Source: Candidatus Syntropharchaeum butanivorans (GTDB lineage: Archaea > Halobacteriota > Syntropharchaeia > Syntropharchaeales > Syntropharchaeaceae). From it: 64,000 bases of DNA. Below are positions 44,974-54,264 of the stretch, piece by piece. Below the pieces are notes generated by a model, which did no database searches, was not told the origin of the DNA, and saw only the letters and a program-made list of their open reading frames with translations. Position 1 is the first letter of the stretch. Every line of letters starts with the position of its first letter. The position numbers and the translations under genes are program-made. The stretch is taken from positions 62,001 to 126,000 of the forward strand of contig LYOR01000004.1 in the NCBI GenBank assembly GCA_001766825.1, given 5' to 3'.

Positions 44974-47742
44974 ATGGGTTGTGCAGGAATGGATCTGAAT
45001 GTGATTGTATCTGCTATTGCCGCAGGAGTAGAGGATATCCTGGAAGCAGATACCTTTGAAGATGGTATACGGTCACTTCTTGAGCGTGTGGGAATTGCAA
45101 TCGGTGCTGACAGGGCGTATGTCATCGATGATCCTGGCTCAGAGCGGTATGACTGGTGTAAAGATGAAGATCTCCCGGAGAGAGATGAACCCTACTTTAA
45201 CAGATGGCTTGATCGATTAAAGAAGTTCAGGGCTGTGTATGGTGATGTAGAGGAGTTTTCAGCAGATGAGCAGGAGTTGCTGGAATCCCTGGGCATCAAA
45301 ACGCTTCTAATGCTTCCGATATTCGTCAACGGTGGGTTCTATGGTATTCTCGGGTTTGAATGGTACGAGTCAGGGCATAAGATGGGTTCTGAGGAGCTTG
45401 ATGTACTCTGGGCGGCCTCGAGGCATATTGGAGAAGTTATAAGGCGAAAGAGGATTGAAGAAGCATTTAAAGATTCCGAGAGCCTCTACCGGACGATGGT
45501 TGAAGCTGCAGATAGAGTAAAGCTCGCGTTTGTGATGGCTCAAGATGTAGGGGAGCAGAAAGCAGTATTTCAATTTGTGAATGATGCTTTCTCTGAGATT
45601 ACAGGTTACACCAAGGATGAGATGGTGGGAAGATTATCACTCTTTGATCTCATCCATCCTGATGATCTTGAGGGCGTGGTTGATCAATACAGGGCGAGGA
45701 TTCAGGGTGAGCGTGTAAGTGGATACAGTGAGTACCGGATTGTGAGAAAAAATCGTGAGGTTAGATGGGTGGGTGTTGCAACAGCAGTAACAAATTATCA
45801 GGGTAAGCCCACATCTCTCTCCTACTTTGCCGATATCACCCCCCGCAAACGCCGTGAGGAGGAGCTGAGAGGATACATCCATCTCTTAAACTCCCTTAGC
45901 TCGACATACATCGGGCTTCTTGATCTTGATGGAAGATTGATCTTTGCGAATGACCCTGCAATCTCTGGTCTCGGATATGAAAGGGAGGACGTTATCGGAA
46001 AGATCTTCTGGGAGTGTGACTGGTTTGCACGTGATGATGTTGGAAAAGAGGTCAGGGAAGCTGTTGAGGGTGTGCTATCAGGTAAAAATCTTGAGATCAG
46101 GGAGATTGAGGTATTATCAAAGGATGGGAAGGGGGTTCCACTGATCTTCAAGGTGAGCCCGTTCTTAAATGAGAAAGGGGAGCTTGCAGGGGTTACTGTT
46201 GAGGGAATGGTAATAACCGAGCTTAAGCGTGCAGAAAATGCTTTAAAGCGATCTGAAAAGAGGTACAGAACACTGATTGAGAACATGAATGAGGGGCTCA
46301 ATGTAATCGATGCAAATGGTTACTTCACCCTTGTGAACGAGGCGTTCTGCAGGCTCCTTGAGTATGAGGCAGAAGAGCTTCTCGGGATGCATGTCTATGA
46401 GGTTCTTGATGATGATAACCGTAAGATTCTGAGCAAGGAGCTTGAAAAGAGAAGATCTGGAGTAAGATCGAGATACGAGCTTACATGGACGGCAAAGTCA
46501 GGTAGAAAGATCCCAACAATCACAGCCGCGTCACCGATCTTTGAAGATGGCATCTTTAAGGGAAGCTACGGTGTGCTCACAGATCTTACGAGAATCAGGG
46601 AGGCAGAAGAGCTCTACAGAACGATCATAGATGCAGCCTCTGATGCGAGGGAGGGCTTTGCCCTGGTACAGGATATAGATGGGATTGAGGCAAAGCACGT
46701 CTATGTCAATGATTACTACTGCGAGCTTACCGGATATACGAGGGATGAGCTTTATCAGATGAGCGCGTTTGAGCTTATTCCCGATGATATAAAGGACGAA
46801 GTCCATGATCGCTACATCAGAAAGATGAGGGGGGAGGATTTACCGAGATACCACGAGTTTGAGTGGGTGAGAAAGGATGGAAGGATACTCACAGTCGGTT
46901 TAAGCTCTGCTGTTACAACATACCGGGGTAAACCAGCTTTTCTCTACTACTTCAGGGATGTGACAGGGGAGAGACTTCTCAGTGAGATGCTTGAGGTGTA
47001 CAGGCACCATCTTGAGGATCTTGTTGAAGAGAGAACCCGGGAGCTTGAGCAGGCCCACGAGCAGCTCAGAAGGAAGGAGAGGCTTGCAACGATCGGGGAG
47101 CTTTCAGGGACGTTTGCCCATGAGATAAGAAACCCACTTGGTGCGATCAAGAACTCGGTATATTATCTTGATATGGTGCTTAAGGATCGGAGTGAGAAGG
47201 TCAATAAGCATCTTTCAATCATGCAACGGGAGATTTCAAGGATCGATCGGCTGATATCAGATCTTCTTGAGTTTTCCAGGGTAAAAACCCCGAGAAAAGA
47301 GGAGATAGTCATGGAGGAGGTTATAAGAGGGGCGATTGAAAAGGTTAATATACCGGAGGGTATAGAGGTTGTACTCAAAGACCAGAGCCCTCCGCCGACG
47401 GTTCTCTGTGGAGATCCAGACCAGCTTGAGCGTGTCTTCATGAACCTTCTGACAAATGCACTCGATGCAATCGGAGATCGTGGGAGGATCGAGATCATGG
47501 TGGAAGATGGTGATGAAGAGGTGGTTGTGACGGTCCGGGACACCGGGTGTGGTATTGAGAAGGATATTATCGGGAAGATCTTCGAGCCATTGTACACCAC
47601 CAAGAGCAACGGGATTGGACTCGGGCTTGCGATCTGCAAACAGATCATTGAGGCTCATTCCGGGTGCATCGAGGTTGAGAGTGAAGAAGGTGTGGGGACG
47701 ACGTTCACACTGAGGTTTCCAAGGGTGATCCTGGATGAATGA
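44974..47742 (+). CDS. Soluble GAF/PAS sensor histidine kinase
   Basis: A 922-residue cytoplasmic kinase. Order: GAF-like (about 1-155, with YDWCKDEDLPERDEPYFNRW), PAS1 (170-285), PAS2 (290-410), PAS3 (415-540), PAS4 (545-665), a coiled linker, HisKA with FAHEIRNPLGAIKNS (His near 705), and HATPase_c with NLLTNALDA, DTGCGIEKD and GIGLGLAICK. No membrane helices, so it senses an internal signal. Start ATG 44974; ATG 44989 is possible. It overlaps the double-receiver gene by 8 bases, its likely phosphate acceptor. Confidence 0.92.
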   Translation: MGCAGMDLNVIVSAIAAGVEDILEADTFEDGIRSLLERVGIAIGADRAYVIDDPGSERYDWCKDEDLPERDEPYFNRWLDRLKKFRAVYGDVEEFSADEQELLESLGIKTLLMLPIFVNGGFYGILGFEWYESGHKMGSEELDVLWAASRHIGEVIRRKRIEEAFKDSESLYRTMVEAADRVKLAFVMAQDVGEQKAVFQFVNDAFSEITGYTKDEMVGRLSLFDLIHPDDLEGVVDQYRARIQGERVSGYSEYRIVRKNREVRWVGVATAVTNYQGKPTSLSYFADITPRKRREEELRGYIHLLNSLSSTYIGLLDLDGRLIFANDPAISGLGYEREDVIGKIFWECDWFARDDVGKEVREAVEGVLSGKNLEIREIEVLSKDGKGVPLIFKVSPFLNEKGELAGVTVEGMVITELKRAENALKRSEKRYRTLIENMNEGLNVIDANGYFTLVNEAFCRLLEYEAEELLGMHVYEVLDDDNRKILSKELEKRRSGVRSRYELTWTAKSGRKIPTITAASPIFEDGIFKGSYGVLTDLTRIREAEELYRTIIDAASDAREGFALVQDIDGIEAKHVYVNDYYCELTGYTRDELYQMSAFELIPDDIKDEVHDRYIRKMRGEDLPRYHEFEWVRKDGRILTVGLSSAVTTYRGKPAFLYYFRDVTGERLLSEMLEVYRHHLEDLVEERTRELEQAHEQLRRKERLATIGELSGTFAHEIRNPLGAIKNSVYYLDMVLKDRSEKVNKHLSIMQREISRIDRLISDLLEFSRVKTPRKEEIVMEEVIRGAIEKVNIPEGIEVVLKDQSPPPTVLCGDPDQLERVFMNLLTNALDAIGDRGRIEIMVEDGDEEVVVTVRDTGCGIEKDIIGKIFEPLYTTKSNGIGLGLAICKQIIEAHSGCIEVESEEGVGTTFTLRFPRVILDE

Positions 47743-48493
47743 AAAGAAGAAAAGAAGGATTCTCGTTGTTGATGATGACCCATCCCTCCTTGAGACACTC
47801 GTTGATGTACTTGGTGAGATCGGGTATGAGGTAGATGGCGTTTCAGGACCGGAAGATGCAATCAGGAGGTGTGAGGAGTCAGGATATGATATCATCATCC
47901 TTGATATCAGAATGCCCGGTATGAACGGGGTTGAACTTTCGAAGCGAATAAGTGAGCTGCGATCGGATGCAAGAATCATCATGATGAGCGCGTACGGCAT
48001 GGACGAACGGATAGCCGAGGCGATGAGAAGAGGCGCGCTCGCCTTCTTACAGAAGCCGTTTGATATAAAGGAGGTTACAGAGCTGATAGATACGGTGGAG
48101 AAGCGGACGATCCTGATTGTGGATGATGATACCGTATTCTCACAGACGATGAAAGACCTCTTTGAGGAGAAGGGGTGTGTTGTTGATACGGCAGCAGAGG
48201 GCAGTGAGGCGATCGAACTTGCGAGAAGGAGAAGGTATGATCTGATCCTCCTTGATATGAAACTTCCAAAAGCAAACGGGCTTGAGGTTTACCTTTCACT
48301 GAAGGAGATAGCTCCATATCCAGCTGTTATCATGATGACGGCATACGATGAGTGTGAAGAGCTTGCAAAGGAGGCCGTTAAGCGGAACGCATACACATAT
48401 CTCAAGAAGCCTTTTGATATCGATGAGCTGTTGAGCATCGCTCATGAGATCTTCAGACAACAACGGGAAGGCGGGGTGGTGAAGCCCTCGTAG
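47735..48493 (+). CDS. Double-receiver response regulator without output domain
   Basis: The 252-residue product is two REC domains in tandem. REC1 (about 8-120): acidic pocket VVDDDPS, phospho-Asp in IIILDIRMPG, Lys in LQKPF. REC2 (about 124-240): IVDDDTV, LILLDMKLPK, LKKPF. No DNA-binding or enzymatic domain follows, so it likely acts as a phosphate relay or through protein contacts between the flanking kinases. It starts inside the end of the first kinase gene. Confidence 0.93.
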   Translation: MNEKKKRRILVVDDDPSLLETLVDVLGEIGYEVDGVSGPEDAIRRCEESGYDIIILDIRMPGMNGVELSKRISELRSDARIIMMSAYGMDERIAEAMRRGALAFLQKPFDIKEVTELIDTVEKRTILIVDDDTVFSQTMKDLFEEKGCVVDTAAEGSEAIELARRRRYDLILLDMKLPKANGLEVYLSLKEIAPYPAVIMMTAYDECEELAKEAVKRNAYTYLKKPFDIDELLSIAHEIFRQQREGGVVKPS

Positions 48494-48501
48494 GTGATTT
48501 C

Positions 48502-50868
48502 ATGAGTGAGGTCACGATCCTCGTCGTTGATGATGCTGATAGCACGAGGGAAACGATAAAAGATGTGCTTGAGGAGAAAGGATACCGGGTTTTGACAGCA
48601 GAAGATGGAGTGGAGGCGCTTCGCATCATCGAAGAGGTGGGGTGCTGTGATATCGTGCTTCTTGATCTTGTCATCCCGAAGATGGATGGGATCGAGGTAT
48701 TAAGGAGGATTAAAGAGAGGAACTGTGAGATTGAGGTCATCATCATTACAGGGTTTGCAGATCTTGATAGCGCGATCGCCGCGGTGAACGAGGGTGCTTT
48801 CGGGTATGTCCAGAAGCCGGTTGACTTCAGGTTGCTTGATCGCTATATTGAGGAGCTTCTTGAGAAACAGCAGATGAGGCGCAGTCTAATCGAGTCTGAA
48901 GAGAGGTACCGCACACTCTTTGAGAGCTCTCCAGATGGGATCTTTCTCCTGAAAGATGTGATCATCGAGTGCAACAGTGAGATGTCCAGGCTACTTGGTC
49001 ATAAGATGGAGGATATAATCGGGCGCCCCCTCTCAGAGTTCGCACCGCAGGTACAACCCGGTGGAGAAAGCTCAGAGGATGTGCTCAGAGCGCGGATAGA
49101 TGCTGCTCTCTCTGGAGCACCACAGTTCTTTGAGTGGCAGGTGGTAAGAGCGGATGGGACAGTTATTGATACCGAGGTGACACTCAAGGCAGTGACAATC
49201 AGGGGAGAGCAGGTTATACAGGGCATAATGTATGATATCACCGCGCGCAAAGAGGCTGAGATGACACTCAAACGGCGGGCCGAGTTTGAGACACTCATCG
49301 CCACACTCTCAACATACTTCATCAGCCTCAGATCTGATGAGATTGACTATGGTATAAACTGTGTACTTGAGCAGATCGGGAAGTTCAGCGGTGTTGATCG
49401 GAGCTACCTCTTTCTCCTCTCGAATGACATGAGGACGATGAGCAATACACACGAATGGTGTGCTGAAGGGGTTGAACCACAGATCAAGAGATTGCAGAAT
49501 CTCCCGGTTGATAGGTACAGGTGGTGGATGGAGCAGCTCAAACGGTTTGAGGCGATTCACCTCCCTTCTCTCGATTACCTTCCACCCGGGGCAAAAGCTG
49601 AGAAGGAGATCCTCGAGTCGCAATCGATAAAGTCACTTCTTGTTGTTCCGCTCGTCTATGAGAAGTCGATTGCCGGGTTTATCGGGTTTGACTCGGTCAA
49701 AGAGGAGAAGAGATGGGATGAGGAGAGTATCACTCTTCTAAAGATAATAGGAGAGATGGTTGTTAATGCGCTGAAGCGAAGAGAAGCAGAGAATGCGCTC
49801 AGAGCGTCAGAGGAGAAGTATCGCTACCTGGCAGAGAACGCAGGGGATGTCATCTTCACGATGGATACGGATGGAAACTTCACCTTTGTTACCAAAAAGA
49901 TAGAGGAGATCACAGGATACACGGTTGACGAGATACTCTCGATGAACATAAGGGACGTAGTCACGGAGGAATCATACTCCATCGCGGCTGAAAACCTCAG
50001 AGAGAGGTTAAAAGGAGAAGATGTCCCACCCTATGAGGTTACGGTCATAAAGAAGGATGGGAGCGAGGCTTTCCTTGAGGTCAACACATCCGTGATCCTG
50101 AGTGATGGTAGGATTATTGGGGTTCAGGGCGTTGGGAGGGATATCACACTCCGCAAGAAGCTTGAGGATGAGCTGAAGCAGCAGACGAGAAACGCACAGC
50201 TGTATCTTGATCTCATGGTGCATGATATCACAAACTTCAACCAGGTGGTGGTGGGGTATCTTGACCTTCTCAGGCAGAGAGGGGGATTTGATGAGGTGAC
50301 AGGGAGGTACCTCGATATCATCTGTTCTGAGGTTGGAAAGAGTATTGAGCTTATAAAGAACGTGAAGATACTCTCAAGGCTCAGTGAGTGGGAGCGGGAA
50401 CTGCATCCGGTGGACCTTGTACAGGTCATAAAAGGTGTGATAGCCGGGACCAGGTCCACAGAGTGGTTCAATAAGAGGAGTATTGAGATCAGGTTCAGCC
50501 CTGATGGGGAGGAGTACATCTGCATGGCGGATGAGCTCATAACCCACGTCTTCTCGAACCTGATCGATAACGCGATCAAGTATACCCCCTCAGAGGATGT
50601 CCGGGTTGATATTGAGCTTCAGAAGGATGGAGAGTTTATCAGAGTCTCGGTGATAGACTATGGGAAGGGAATTCCAGATGATCAGAAGGAGTGGGTCTTC
50701 CAGCGATACATACGGGCGCATGAGGGGATAAAGGGCTCTGGTATCGGGTTATCACTTGTCTGGGAGCTTGTAGGACGGTACAAGGGAAGGGTCTGGGTGG
50801 AGGATCGCGTCGAGGGGGATCACACAAAAGGTGCGAGGTTTGTTGTGATGCTGCCAGCGAAAGTGTGA
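48502..50868 (+). CDS. Hybrid REC-PAS-GAF-PAS histidine kinase
   Basis: The 788-residue product starts with a receiver (VVDDADS, VLLDLVIPK, QKPV; about 1-125), then PAS (135-255), GAF (260-430, with THEWCAEGV resembling the WC motif in the first kinase), PAS (435-555), a divergent HisKA (LDLMVHDITNFNQVV, His near 575) and HATPase_c (LIDNAIKYTPSEDV, DYGKGIPDDQ, GSGIGLSLVWELVGRY). It is soluble. The N-terminal receiver suggests it receives a phosphoryl signal from the upstream kinase or double receiver. The gene is 8 bases after the regulator. Confidence 0.92.
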   Translation: MSEVTILVVDDADSTRETIKDVLEEKGYRVLTAEDGVEALRIIEEVGCCDIVLLDLVIPKMDGIEVLRRIKERNCEIEVIIITGFADLDSAIAAVNEGAFGYVQKPVDFRLLDRYIEELLEKQQMRRSLIESEERYRTLFESSPDGIFLLKDVIIECNSEMSRLLGHKMEDIIGRPLSEFAPQVQPGGESSEDVLRARIDAALSGAPQFFEWQVVRADGTVIDTEVTLKAVTIRGEQVIQGIMYDITARKEAEMTLKRRAEFETLIATLSTYFISLRSDEIDYGINCVLEQIGKFSGVDRSYLFLLSNDMRTMSNTHEWCAEGVEPQIKRLQNLPVDRYRWWMEQLKRFEAIHLPSLDYLPPGAKAEKEILESQSIKSLLVVPLVYEKSIAGFIGFDSVKEEKRWDEESITLLKIIGEMVVNALKRREAENALRASEEKYRYLAENAGDVIFTMDTDGNFTFVTKKIEEITGYTVDEILSMNIRDVVTEESYSIAAENLRERLKGEDVPPYEVTVIKKDGSEAFLEVNTSVILSDGRIIGVQGVGRDITLRKKLEDELKQQTRNAQLYLDLMVHDITNFNQVVVGYLDLLRQRGGFDEVTGRYLDIICSEVGKSIELIKNVKILSRLSEWERELHPVDLVQVIKGVIAGTRSTEWFNKRSIEIRFSPDGEEYICMADELITHVFSNLIDNAIKYTPSEDVRVDIELQKDGEFIRVSVIDYGKGIPDDQKEWVFQRYIRAHEGIKGSGIGLSLVWELVGRYKGRVWVEDRVEGDHTKGARFVVMLPAKV

Positions 50869-50878
50869 GAGGGATGGG

Positions 50879-51826
50879 ATGATACTTGTAACAGGTGGGG
50901 CAGGGTTTATCGGCAGTAACCTTGTTGAGCGACTTCTTGCAGATGGGGAAGATGTTGTGATCTTTGATAACTTCTCCTCTGGCAGGCGTGCGTTTATAGA
51001 GGATCTTTCTGAGGAGGGACCATCCCGCGTCAGGGTGGTGGAGGGGGATCTTCTCGATACCCGGGCCATTGAACACCTCTTTGAGGAGTTTGAGATCGAC
51101 TTCGTGTATCATCTTGCTGCAAACCCGGAGGTCAGGATCGGGGTTGATGACCCGGGTGTTCACCTTGAGCAGAATGTGATCACAACCTACAACCTGCTTG
51201 AAGGGATGAGAAGACATAGTATACGGGAGATAGCCTTCACCTCCACCTCGACTGTTTATGGTGAGGCAGCGCTGATCCCAACCCCTGAAGAGTACGGACC
51301 GCTCATCCCGATCTCAACCTATGGTGCGAGTAAACTCGCATCAGAGGCGCTGATCACCTCATACACCCATACATTCGATATGAGGGCATGGATATTCAGG
51401 TTTGCAAATGTCGTCGGGAAGCGGGGTACGCACGGTGTGATCTTCGATTTCATAAGAAAGCTGAGGGCAAATCCACGTGAACTTGAGATACTCGGGGATG
51501 GCAGACAGGAGAAGTCATACATGCTCGTTGATGATTGCATCGATGGGATGCTCTTTGCCATTAGAAAGGCCAGAGATCCGGTCAATATATTTAATCTTGG
51601 ATCTAAGGACACGATAAATGTTACAAGGATTGCAGAGATCGTTGTTGAACAGATGGATCTCAAAAATGTCACTTTCAGATATACCGGAGGGGCTCGTGGG
51701 TGGAAAGGAGATGTTCCAAGGATGATGCTTGCAATCGATGCGATCAGGAACCTTGGATGGGAGCCGAGATTCAGCTCTGAGGAGAGTGTAAGGGCGGCTA
51801 CAAGATACTTACTTGGCTCGGAATGA
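50879..51826 (+). CDS. NAD-dependent epimerase (UDP-glucose 4-epimerase-like)
   Basis: An extended SDR sugar-nucleotide epimerase for surface or glycan precursors. The 315-residue product has the NAD motif VTGGAGFIGSNL at the N-terminus, HLAANPEVR, the catalytic Thr/Ser region TSTSTVYGEA, and YGASKLASE (YxxxK). Substrate specificity (Glc, GlcNAc or uronate) cannot be told from the sequence. It follows the hybrid kinase gene by 10 bases, and its end overlaps the convergent comB gene by 18 bases. Confidence 0.88.
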   Translation: MILVTGGAGFIGSNLVERLLADGEDVVIFDNFSSGRRAFIEDLSEEGPSRVRVVEGDLLDTRAIEHLFEEFEIDFVYHLAANPEVRIGVDDPGVHLEQNVITTYNLLEGMRRHSIREIAFTSTSTVYGEAALIPTPEEYGPLIPISTYGASKLASEALITSYTHTFDMRAWIFRFANVVGKRGTHGVIFDFIRKLRANPRELEILGDGRQEKSYMLVDDCIDGMLFAIRKARDPVNIFNLGSKDTINVTRIAEIVVEQMDLKNVTFRYTGGARGWKGDVPRMMLAIDAIRNLGWEPRFSSEESVRAATRYLLGSE

Positions 51827-52450
51827 GCTATCACCCGGTCCTGAAATCGGAAGGATATCAAATCGGTTAATCCTGCATGAAAACTCGACATCCTCCAGCT
51901 TTCCCAGGGAAATGAGGTTTCTTGCAGATTCTGCCATTTTCACAAGCTCAAGGAGGTCATCTTCCGGCGGGATCTCTCCGGATCTGATGATAAGCGCAGC
52001 AAGTACATCCTCGAGTGCAACCCTTCCCATACGCCTGCATGGATAGATTAGACAGGGCCTGAGCGATGATGCAAGATCAATACACCGACTTATATTGAGG
52101 TATGAGCCAGCATAGACCGTTGTATCTTTCGCGATCGCAAACGCCCTTGAGAAGTTCGTCGTCCTGAGCAGGATGCCCACTCCTGAGAGATCCAGCCTGC
52201 TCACTGCAACCGGTGAGTTATCATAATCAGCCCCCTCAAGCTTGATCCCGTGCCTCTCACCTATCCTGAGCCAGCCCTTCTCTGCTCCAGGATCATAATC
52301 CAGAACGACCCGCACCTCACGTGCACCTCTGGCAAGGGCTGTAACGATCGTGCTTGTTGCACGCAGTGTATCGATCATGATAATCGGAGTTCCAGTGATA
52401 GCAGCTGCTTCAAGCTCTTCATCGTCCCATACTATCCTCGTATCCCGCAT
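51809..52450 (-). CDS. comB: 2-Phosphosulfolactate phosphatase
   Basis: ComB dephosphorylates phosphosulfolactate in coenzyme M synthesis. The 213-residue product has the family motifs IIMIDTLRATSTIVTALARGAREV (conserved Asp/Arg) and LLRTTNFSRAF. A C-terminal region follows with CRRMGRVALEDVLAALII. It starts inside the queC gene and is likely cotranscribed with it. CoM is the methyl/alkyl carrier for the MCR enzyme encoded at 8-10 kb. Confidence 0.88.
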   Translation of the reverse strand: MRDTRIVWDDEELEAAAITGTPIIMIDTLRATSTIVTALARGAREVRVVLDYDPGAEKGWLRIGERHGIKLEGADYDNSPVAVSRLDLSGVGILLRTTNFSRAFAIAKDTTVYAGSYLNISRCIDLASSLRPCLIYPCRRMGRVALEDVLAALIIRSGEIPPEDDLLELVKMAESARNLISLGKLEDVEFSCRINRFDILPISGPGDSSFRAK

Positions 52451-53135
52451 AGACCGTCACATCCTCAATCCCTGCCTCCATAAAGCCCCTCTTTCGATGC
52501 TGGCATGCCTCGCACCTCCCGCAGTGAACCTCTCCTGACAGGTAGCATGACCATGTGAGCTCGAGCGGTGCCCCGACCTCAACACCCTTTCTCACAATAT
52601 CCCGCTTGAACATCGCGATGAGAGGTGCTTTTACCGTAATGTCAGGCGTGAAACTTGCAACAGCGTTCTCAAGCGTTCTGTTGAATGCCTCAACAAACGC
52701 CGGGCGGTTATCAGGATATGACTGCGCCTCCTCTGCGTTGAATCCAACAAAGATCGCAGATGCCTCGATCGACTCTGCAAAGGATGCAGCAACCGATAAA
52801 AGAACGAGGTTTCTGCATGGAACCCACGTCCTCGGGGTGGAGACTGCATCAAGCTCAACCTCCTCATCGAGTGGAAGATCGATCGATGGATCGGTGAGTG
52901 CAGATCTTCCAAAGGACTTGAGAAAGCTTAAATCAACGAATACCAGCTCAGCCCCAAGATACTCAGCTATCCTCCTCACCGCCTCGATCTCTCGATCTTT
53001 TGCCATCTGTCCATAGCTTGCATGAAGCAGATGGAGCCTGTACCCCTCCTGCTTTGCGATCGTAGCCGCAACTGTTGAGTCCAGACCTCCTGAGGCTACA
53101 CAGACTGCACTACTGTCCTTGCCCATAACATTCAA
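52419..53135 (-). CDS. queC: 7-cyano-7-deazaguanine synthase
   Basis: QueC makes preQ0, the precursor of archaeosine in tRNA. The 238-residue product has the PP-loop ASGGLDSTVAATIAKQEGY, the conserved PCRNLVLLSVAASFAE, and four zinc-type cysteines near the C-terminus (WSCYLSGEVHCGRCEACQHRKRG, given in part). ATG 53126 is an alternative start. It overlaps comB by 32 bases on the same strand. queE is at 39.8 kb; queD is not in the window. Confidence 0.94.
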   Translation of the reverse strand: MNVMGKDSSAVCVASGGLDSTVAATIAKQEGYRLHLLHASYGQMAKDREIEAVRRIAEYLGAELVFVDLSFLKSFGRSALTDPSIDLPLDEEVELDAVSTPRTWVPCRNLVLLSVAASFAESIEASAIFVGFNAEEAQSYPDNRPAFVEAFNRTLENAVASFTPDITVKAPLIAMFKRDIVRKGVEVGAPLELTWSCYLSGEVHCGRCEACQHRKRGFMEAGIEDVTVYAGYEDSMGR

Positions 53136-53184
53136 GATGTCAAAGATCCTCTTTTAGGTTACGCAGTGAATCGATCCCGGGTTA

Positions 53185-53201
53185 ACCAAAAGCTTTATAT
53201 T
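53185..53201 (+). promoter_or_regulatory. Promoter of the binding lipoprotein gene
   Basis: ACCAAAAG (BRE-like) followed by CTTTATATT lies 37 bases before the ATG at 53239. The box is identical to that before atwA. The leader is short and lacks a strong Shine-Dalgarno sequence, so near-leaderless translation is possible. Confidence 0.5.
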
Positions 53202-53238
53202 TTATACAAGATTCTTTGTTGTAAATCCAGATAATTGA

Positions 53239-54198
53239 ATGAGGAGGCGTGGTAAGATAGAACGGTATAAACTGGCTTCTGTGGTTATACTTGCCCTTCT
53301 GCTCGTCACCACATCTTTCTCCTGTGGATGCCTGAAATCAGATGAAGGAGCATGGATGAAGGTTACAGATGATCTTGGCCGGAATGTCACGATACCACAT
53401 AAGCCTGAGCGGATCGTATCACTTGCACCGAGCGTGACCGAGATACTCTTTGCGATTGGAGCTGGTGACAGGGTTGTCGGGGTGGACGAAATCTCAAACT
53501 ATCCCCCGGAGGTTGCAGAGATCGAGAAAGTCGGGAGCTATGCGAGAATAAGCACTGAAAAGGTCGTGGATCTCAACCCGGACCTTGTTGTTGGGGCTTA
53601 CGGAAACGGGATTGAGACGATTGAGAAGATATCTGATCTGGGAATACCTGTGGTCGGCCTGAACCCGAGGACCCTTGATGAGATACTCGATAGCATTAAC
53701 CTCCTCGGAGAGGTGACAGGGTGCGAGGAGAACGCGACCCGTTTGACCAATGAGATGAAAGTCACGATTGACAGGGTGAAAAATGCATCGAAGAAGGCTG
53801 CTCACAGGCCAAGGGTGCTGTATGTGATATGGCACGACCCGCTCTACACAGCAGGTAACGGGACGTTCGAGGATGAGATGATCTCAATCGCTGGTGGTGA
53901 GAATCTCGCGGCAGATCTTCCTGGATACAGCATAATGACACTTGAGACCGTGATAGATCGCGATCCTGAGGTGATAATCACAACAAGCGGTGGGGGGATG
54001 GGGGTTGAAGAGGCGAACATCTCGTATGAGTACATCCTCTCAGAGGAGAGGTTTGCAGATCTCACCGCTGTGAGAGAGGGAAGGGTCTACGTGATTGATG
54101 CGGATATTGCCTGTAGACCAGGGCCCAGAATCGTTGACGCGCTTGAAGAGATCTTCAGGTTTATCCATCCCGAGCTCTGCGAAGGGGAGGAGCAGTAA
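53239..54198 (+). CDS. Cobalamin/iron-complex substrate-binding lipoprotein (BtuF-like)
   Basis: An extracellular binding protein of the helical-backbone class that delivers cobalamin or metal chelates to an ABC importer. The 319-residue product has a basic N-terminus, a hydrophobic signal helix (LASVVILALLLVTTSFS) and a lipobox-like CGC near residue 30. The mature part contains RIVSLAPSVTEILFAIGAGDRVVGV and ends near GRVYVIDADIACRPGPR. No permease or ATPase gene is adjacent. With cobA and a corrinoid methyltransferase in the window, cobalamin is a reasonable ligand. Confidence 0.85.
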   Translation: MRRRGKIERYKLASVVILALLLVTTSFSCGCLKSDEGAWMKVTDDLGRNVTIPHKPERIVSLAPSVTEILFAIGAGDRVVGVDEISNYPPEVAEIEKVGSYARISTEKVVDLNPDLVVGAYGNGIETIEKISDLGIPVVGLNPRTLDEILDSINLLGEVTGCEENATRLTNEMKVTIDRVKNASKKAAHRPRVLYVIWHDPLYTAGNGTFEDEMISIAGGENLAADLPGYSIMTLETVIDRDPEVIITTSGGGMGVEEANISYEYILSEERFADLTAVREGRVYVIDADIACRPGPRIVDALEEIFRFIHPELCEGEEQ

Positions 54199-54264
54199 TA
54201 TTCCATCCCTCCCTCCACCCATCACCCAGGCTGATCGATCCTTCTCAGATGCCAAGGTAGATTT

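Noticed and set aside
47257..48000. Long antisense frame (247 codons) opposite the kinase and double receiver genes
   Set aside because: It is an antisense shadow spanning two well-supported genes and has low-complexity Ser/Ile content with no motif.
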